DNA of 64,000 nucleotides from Lingula anatina. Taxonomy: Eukaryota > Brachiopoda > Lingulata > Lingulida > Lingulidae. The translations under genes and the position numbers were made by a program. Below are positions 57,990 through 64,000 of the stretch, in pieces (position 1 is the stretch's first letter; each line of letters opens with the position of its first letter). The notes below the pieces were generated by a model, which did not search any database, was not told where the DNA came from, and saw nothing but the letters and a program-made list of their open reading frames with translations. Where the stretch lies: the NCBI RefSeq assembly GCF_001039355.2, contig NW_019775613.1, positions 588,613 to 652,612 of the forward strand. The letters are read 5' to 3'.

Positions 57990-60900
57990 CTTTAACCAGA
58001 GAAATTATCACAAGAATTTTAAGTGAGAATGAAATAAAAAATACTTCATATATGGCTTGCTAAAATATGTATTAAAGTGATTGTTTGTTACAGAAAGTTC
58101 ACTGAAAATACCTTTACACTATTTAAGTATATCCAAAGTTCATGGAAACTGAACGTTCACATTGAAAAGACATTTCGTTAAGTGAACTAGAATTTGTTAT
58201 GGTCTGATGCAAACATCTAAAATAAATCTGCATTTAAACAAGTTACAACACTAACTTTCTTAGGATCAGCATTTTGCTTTGCCAGATCTAGAAGTGGTTC
58301 ATTTTCTTCACTCCAAATAAAACTATCAAGACCAAGCTCTTCAAGTTCTTCTTTAGGAAGCTTCTCTGGAGCCGTTTCTGCAAGTGGTACCACCTGCCGT
58401 TTCTTGGGCTGAGATGTCTGCTGTACAGTATCCTAATAGCAAACAAATTGACACATTTAACTCATGACACGTAAAACACAATTGTTATCCCAATAACAAT
58501 CACTGCATGGAAACATTATACAATCTGGAAAATTTTGCATAAAAAAATCTGCACTTTGCACATATCTGCAAAGAAATTATACTTCAGATTAAAATTTTCA
58601 AGTTCAAATTATTGAATAATCTTCTCCACAAATCAAATCAAAATCTTACCAATTCTTCATCAGTTTCTATAAAAGTGGGTGGGCTCAAATAGCCATCACC
58701 ATCACCATCACCATCACCATCATCTTCATCCACATCTCCTCCACTTTGATCTCTGTTCTTTGTGTGTCTCTCCTGTTCTTGTCTCACATATCCAACAAGC
58801 TCGCTACCACCAAGCTGTTGACTGGGGGATACTGGGAAGTCTACAAAGCCACCACCATCATCAAAGTCGTCCCACACCCCAGGGTCTGGGTTGTCTAGGC
58901 TCAGGTCCACTAAAATACAAAATGTGTTAACATCTTCTAAACATGGGATTACTGATGTTCTGCTTACTCTTTTAATTAGTCAAGTTATTCACTGCTATAA
59001 ATCTTAATATTTGTATAAAAATTGCATGATTGTCTTTGATCTCTCATTTAAACAATCATAAATCATCCTACTAGGGTACAGTACTGGGTAAGAATAAACA
59101 ACAGCTTATATTACCTCTTAAATTTATTTTAAAAATACTTCACTTAAAACAAATAATTAAGTAGAAGTTGTTCAGAATGTTAAAATTTCTAGACAAAAGG
59201 ATCTCACAGTAATGAAAGGTACACCAACCTGACTCCACCACTTCAGCTCCATCACTATCATGAACACTGTCCACTTTCCTTTTCTTGTTTCCATCCCCAT
59301 CATCCAAACTGTCATTGTTCACATCAACTTCCTCTATACTCTCATCACTGGAATAACTGCGCTTTCTCTTCTGAGAACCAAGAGACGAATTTCGCTTAAA
59401 AACAGGAGAGATATTGGGGCTGTCAAAAGGGGTTATTGTAAGACTCTCTGGTGATGTACTCTTTGAAGGGGATATATTATGGGGTACTGGAATTTGCCCA
59501 TATCTGCCACTAGAGGGTGCTGAGAGACTGGGCTGTGTCTTGTCTTGAAGGGGAGGTTGAGAACCACCATGAATAGAGGGTGCAGCACCTGGACTGTCAT
59601 TATCCTTCACGAAGCTTTCCTCAACAAACTCCACCTCATCATTAGAATCTGACTCATTATCAGTACCATTCTTGGTTTGAACTTGAGGTCTTGTTTTCTC
59701 TTCGTCCTCCCTGTGCCCAATTCCAAAAGAAAAATGATTACCTGTGTTGCTGTCCTTGTTTAATGCATCTCCCATTTCTGACGTGCCAAAAGTGGGTGAA
59801 AGTGGGGGTGTAGGTGGAGAAGAGGGTGGGGTAGAATCCTTATGTTGGCTTTCTATGGGAGATGCCACAATGTATGAACTCTTTCTCAGACCACCAGAGG
59901 GAGACATGACCACAGGAGACAAAGACTGGTCAGTGACAACATTTATAGCCAATTTCTCATTATTTTTCCCAGTGGGAGAGTGAGATGAAAAATCAAGTTT
60001 CATTTGGCTTGGAGAAAACTGCAATGTCGATTTAGATGTCCAGTCATCTTTTCTTGTTTTTACATTTTTTTGTGTACCACTTGGAAGACTATTGTTTATG
60101 ACAGATTTAGCACCTCTGAGGTTCTTTGGACAAGGACTTCTGGCTTTTGTAGAGCTCTTCACACTGTACACAGCTGTGATGGGTCCAACCTTCCTCAATG
60201 GAGAACACTTAATGTCTTGAACTACGGGGTTCCTTTCATACTCCTTGTTAACAGGTGATGCTAAAACCTTATCAGAGCATGGGTCATTTTTTACCTTGGT
60301 CAGAGTGTGGCCATTCTGAGGTGTCAACTGAGTGTCGGCAAACATATCAGGAGTGCTAAATAAGGAGCAGCTGGACACTGCACTGGCCCTTCTTGTGGTC
60401 AGCGGGGTATGACTTTCAGTTTGGTCTCTATCATACATACTGTCTCTTGATGGTTTTGCTGATGGAGAATTGTCTTTCTTTGATGAGGATCTTATTTCTT
60501 TGTCAATTTTGGCATCTCCACAATTCAACTCTTTTAAATCTCCATTCTTTAAAATGTTATCAATAGAAACTTCATCATCAGAATGCACATCAATTATGTC
60601 GTCTAGATTTTCAGAGGTTAATCTATCTTTATCAACAGGTGAGATAAGTTTATTTCCATGTTTACGCAATTTCTGAGAACACTGTAAGTCTTTCTGAAAG
60701 AGTGTTCTTTGAGATTTAAGGATTTTTCCAGGGCTAGTCACAGAGGAGGTCCTTTTTACATTGGAATTGGCATGTGATTGATCTGCTCTCCTCATGCTGT
60801 CCATGACGGATAGATTTTTTCTAGTAGGACTGGTTAAGGAGTTCAACGACTTTCTTGGACTGCCAAAAAAGACAAATGGCAATTGATTTTTTGTCTTCTT

Positions 60901-63664
60901 TGGAGACGGTGATGTCTTTGGAGAATCCGGTTCAACTACTAACATGCCTTCATTGGTAATGACCCCATCATCTCCACTGTCTGAATCTAAAATTTCAACA
61001 TCTACTTTCTGCTTTTCGTGTTCATCTTTTTCATTATCCCAGGAGCCTAAAATCATGTCATAATCAAAGCTGTTTTCCCTAATATCCTGAAGAGCATTGT
61101 TTTCAATATCACAGCCTGAATGTTTATTATCAGTTAAAACACTTTCAGTCCATTCCTCTTTACTGTGATTTTCAGAGTCTTCATCCATTCTATCCATTAA
61201 GACAAAATCTTCCTCCTGTCCTTTCTTCTGCAGACTATGGGAGTCTAAAACACTGTCAATTGAGTCACGTCCAGAATCTGAATTCACATCATAATTCAAA
61301 AAGGATAACTGTTTTTTCTCTTGCTCTTCAATGGGCATCATATTTTGATAATCAGAGGATGTCCCAGGTGTTTTGTTCATTTTTGATAGTACTTCTTCAT
61401 CAGTCAAACCCACAAATGTGTCATGAGATCTTGGACTGATTGCTGGTATTTCTACCCTATTTTTATCCATGGAAGAATCACAACTGACAGCGTGACTAGA
61501 ATTCTGGGAGGATAACGAACCCTGTAAAAACTCTTCTAGGTCACTGTCATCAGTGTCGTCTGCCTTTTCATTCTGCAAATTGCCTGACATCTTCCTCTGT
61601 CTCTGTGTTGCCATAATGGTGTATAATTCCTCCATCTCTTCCTCTTCCCTCTCCTTATCCGCTTCCTCTTCATTATCTTCTTCAGCATCAGTACCACTTC
61701 TATCTTCATTTGATCTGAGGTCATCTTGGTCAACAGCGCCATCTTTTGAATTAAAATCTTCTTCATGCCAGACTTCCTTCAGTAACTTTTTAATGTTGTC
61801 CTCAGATGTGCTTGAACCACTCTTCTTATCAGTTGCCATTATTTGATCACATGCCTCCATTAACTCCTGTAGATGAAACCTACAAAGGAAAACGCTCAAT
61901 GATAAAGAGGTGTATTTTATCACGTGTAAAAAGTAAATTGTGTACTGGTATTTATTACAGAACCAAGACAGATATAACAAAGCTTGGCAGGACAGCACAC
62001 AAAGAAATGATACTTTGAATTAACAACATCCCATTACTAAGAGTAGCCTATTAAGGAAACATAGTAAATATGGTTCATAAAATCAAAGCCACAAAATGGA
62101 GTACTATAACATTACTTTCTTATTGCATCAAAAAAATTTTTTTTGAGGGAGGGACTTCCTTCACATTCAACTAAATTATGTGATACTTTTTCTACTCAAG
62201 CTTTACCAGCACTGATAACATACTAACCTTTTAGCAATATCACAGACTTGAGGTACAACCTGCAGGGCAATGTCCACCACACCTGTGTACAGATACCTGA
62301 CCACACTGGACACCGCTGACGTAGTAAAAGTGGACATATCTAACACTGGCCCTGCCTCAGTGTGGGAGACATGCTAAAAATATACAATATACTGACATCA
62401 AATAGTGGCAAAGAACTATAATTGACATAATAGCATACTGCAGTACTAAAAAAATGCATCTCTTGGAAGCTTCATCTGTAGAGGCATCCAAAACGATCCC
62501 ACTTCTGAATCAGTTATTTTGTAATATGTTAAAAGGGCAAAGTGAAGAATTCTTCAACTTCCATAACTAAACTACCTTTTTTACAGTGAGTGTTAAAAAA
62601 CATAACCCTTCACACATTGTGATCAATCATTGATAAACCTATTACAATCCACACTGACAAGAAATGACAGAGCCCAAGCAATACCTTATACATGACAGGA
62701 GCTCTCACAGCCAGCATCATACAGTGCCCAGGCAAACTCCCATCAGAGCACCTTATGGTAATGTCACTCAGCTCAACCATACCCATCAGCCTCCCTAGAT
62801 CTTCCTGGAGCTTCACAAGGTGCCTGCAAAGATGAGGACCATGATCCTCTTCTTCCTCCTCCTCCTGATCCTCCTTGGGGTCCTCACAGAATCCCTGGCT
62901 GCTAGTTGGGAGGTTTATTGGTGAGGAGGACTGGGCTGCTAGTTTGGCCAGTACTACTGCAGTCTGGGTGAGGGGAGGTGTGTCCTCTTGCTTATCCTCA
63001 TCTTCCTGAAATATTTAACGACTTCAATAACCAAAGTCACTTTTTTAAGTATATGCATGAGCACAGTCTGAACTACAGTCACTTCTCTTATTGGATGTAT
63101 AACCAAAGTCTGAACTTAAGGAACTTTCTAATTGGATGTATGACATAAGTCCCACCATTCAATACAAAATGACACTCATTAGCCATGACAAGTGTGATAC
63201 AATGCCTACACACTTCCACTGCTTCTACTCTCTACGAAATGATTCTTAGACTACCCTTATATGAGAGGGCAAATGATAAGTTCTCTGTCATCACTAAACA
63301 GAGTCAGCAAGAATGTTTACTATTCATATAACCAATTAAAAGTTTTTAAAAACTATTGTCAGTATTTTAAAGTCAAATTTCTTCTCAAAGGTTAAACTAA
63401 ATAATCAAAGCTGGTGAAATACATAAACACTGACCCACTCAAAAGGAGTAGTAGGTAGAGGCCATTTTCACAAATGAGAAGTCTATTTTGGATTTGCAAA
63501 TTGCAAATTAAAAGCCAAATTTTATTCAGTACCTTTTTATCAAAATTTTGTCCTTTGTATGCAGGTGAGGATCTAATTTACAAGCTCACAATCAGTATAT
63601 AGACAACCAAACAGTCTACATTACCTCTTTTATCATTTGCCCAGACAATGACACCCTGCCTCTC
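55510..63664 (-). CDS. SLX4: SLX4-like structure-specific endonuclease scaffold (5' end missing)
   Basis: SLX4 scaffolds SLX1, XPF-ERCC1 and MUS81 nucleases for Holliday-junction and crosslink repair. Exons, 5' to 3': 63625-63664 (cut), 62685-63005, 62228-62373, 59229-61879, 58650-58909, 58256-58432, 57885-57989, 57606-57696, 56983-57373, 56542-56617, 56198-56281, 55913-56002, 55510-55611. From 63005 on they encode 1497 residues, all in phase. A BTB domain (VELSDITIRCSDGSLPGHCM...VVRYLYTGVV) is followed by a long acidic Ser-rich region. Then comes a SAP-like segment (TPMPNYDDMVTPELK, then KYGVRPNMAKKRM) and the C-terminal SLX1-binding domain (HYEPLELGDLQDAINAAGIR, then EFLDEKCITFTMRK). The end matches the vertebrate CITFTT plus basic tail. 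SUMO-interaction-like motifs occur in the acidic part. The UBZ and MLR regions expected further N-terminal lie beyond the break. Confidence 0.92.
58693..58722 (-). repeat. Coding (GATGGT)n microsatellite in SLX4
   Basis: A hexanucleotide run encodes alternating Asp-Gly (DGDGDGDGDG) within the acidic region of exon 58650-58909. Length changes would stay in frame. Confidence 0.9.
62228..63005 (-). other. SLX4 BTB-domain exons
   Basis: Exon 62685-63005 ends in the first half of the BTB fold, 62228-62373 holds the second half, and the domain closes at the start of 59229-61879 (RFHLQELMEACDQIMA). Upstream, the same exon has an acidic run of Glu/Asp. In vertebrates the SLX4 BTB mediates dimerisation and helps XPF recruitment. 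Confidence 0.85.
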
Positions 63665-64000
63665 AGTTTTTAATTAAGTCTATTTTATTGGTGATAAGAT
63701 GAATAGAAGAGATCTGAAGAGTGGATTTTACTTGAAAAAAATGCACCACTAAAAATGGCTTTACTTCTTTTCCATTTGTTTTTTTACATATATATCTTTG
63801 TGTTCTGTTATATACTGTAAGGCATTATAAAAAGACCTATGCTACAAATATGAATGCATCACTGAAAAGCAAATATAAAGTTGCTGGGTTATCTAAATTT
63901 AAAACTCACTTTCAAATTAAACCAATTTTAAATTATTAATAAATAAAATTTATTTAAAATAATGAAGAAATAACAGAAAATGAAAACAATAAACTCACTG
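63664..64000. repeat. 337-base block repeated at the window end, copy 2
   Basis: Begins abruptly at 63664, inside what reads as an SLX4 exon, and runs to the window end. It probably continues beyond. This is likely a misjoin or an unresolved haplotype overlap. Confidence 0.95.

Noticed and set aside
58679-58930. Plus-strand frame beginning with a poly-His run
   Set aside because: It is the antisense of the Asp-Gly repeat in the SLX4 exon 58650-58909, whose phase, splice sites and sequence are supported on the minus strand.

Overview
The window is animal nuclear DNA: AT-rich, with split genes using GT-AG introns, many microsatellites and small non-autonomous DNA transposons. The protein set (HERC2 with an extra Cys-rich module, SLX4, a LamG-sushi membrane protein, a YHYH secretory protein, small two-repeat VWC-like proteins, HARBI1-like remnants) points to a lophotrochozoan, most likely a mollusc. 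This is inference; no species marker is visible.

Layout. (1) 1-9.9 kb, minus strand: the 5' end of HERC2, four complete coding exons plus part of a fifth, with probable noncoding leader sequence back to about 9.85 kb. (2) 10.6-13.3 kb, plus: an 11-finger C2H2 zinc-finger gene, head to head with HERC2. (3) 13.5-18.7 kb, plus: two tandem duplicated units of about 2.5 kb, each with a two-exon gene for a small secreted 16-cysteine protein. (4) 19.6-23.95 kb, plus: a six-exon type I membrane protein (signal peptide, two LamG-like domains, Ser/Thr-rich stalk, sushi domain, TM helix). (5) 25.0-26.5 kb, plus: a secreted YHYH-domain protein. (6) 29.4-53.9 kb, minus: a 35-exon gene for a 1657-residue protein with an N-terminal helical region, three IQ motifs and a conserved-looking C-terminus; I could not assign it to a named family. 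(7) 55.5-63.7 kb, minus: SLX4 (BTB, long disordered acidic region, SAP-like and C-terminal SLX1-binding domains), cut at its 5' side.

Assembly problems matter here. Two N runs (38545-39155 and 51243-52242) are present. The first is flanked by a near-identical 1.1-kb duplication that doubles three exons of the 35-exon gene. The last 337 bases repeat 54367-54703 without an indel and break SLX4 inside an upstream exon.

How the genes relate. The four consecutive plus-strand genes at 14-26.5 kb all make secretory-pathway products. HERC2 and SLX4 both belong to genome-maintenance and ubiquitin/SUMO biology, but nothing in the sequence shows that they act together. Mobile elements include two 5-bp-TSD MITEs, a TIR MITE pair in opposite orientations, a PIF/Harbinger-type element with a HARBI1-like fragment, and a tRNA-derived SINE-like sequence. 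All exon boundaries were read by eye from splice sites and reading phase; the phases of the three long multi-exon models close without frameshifts.
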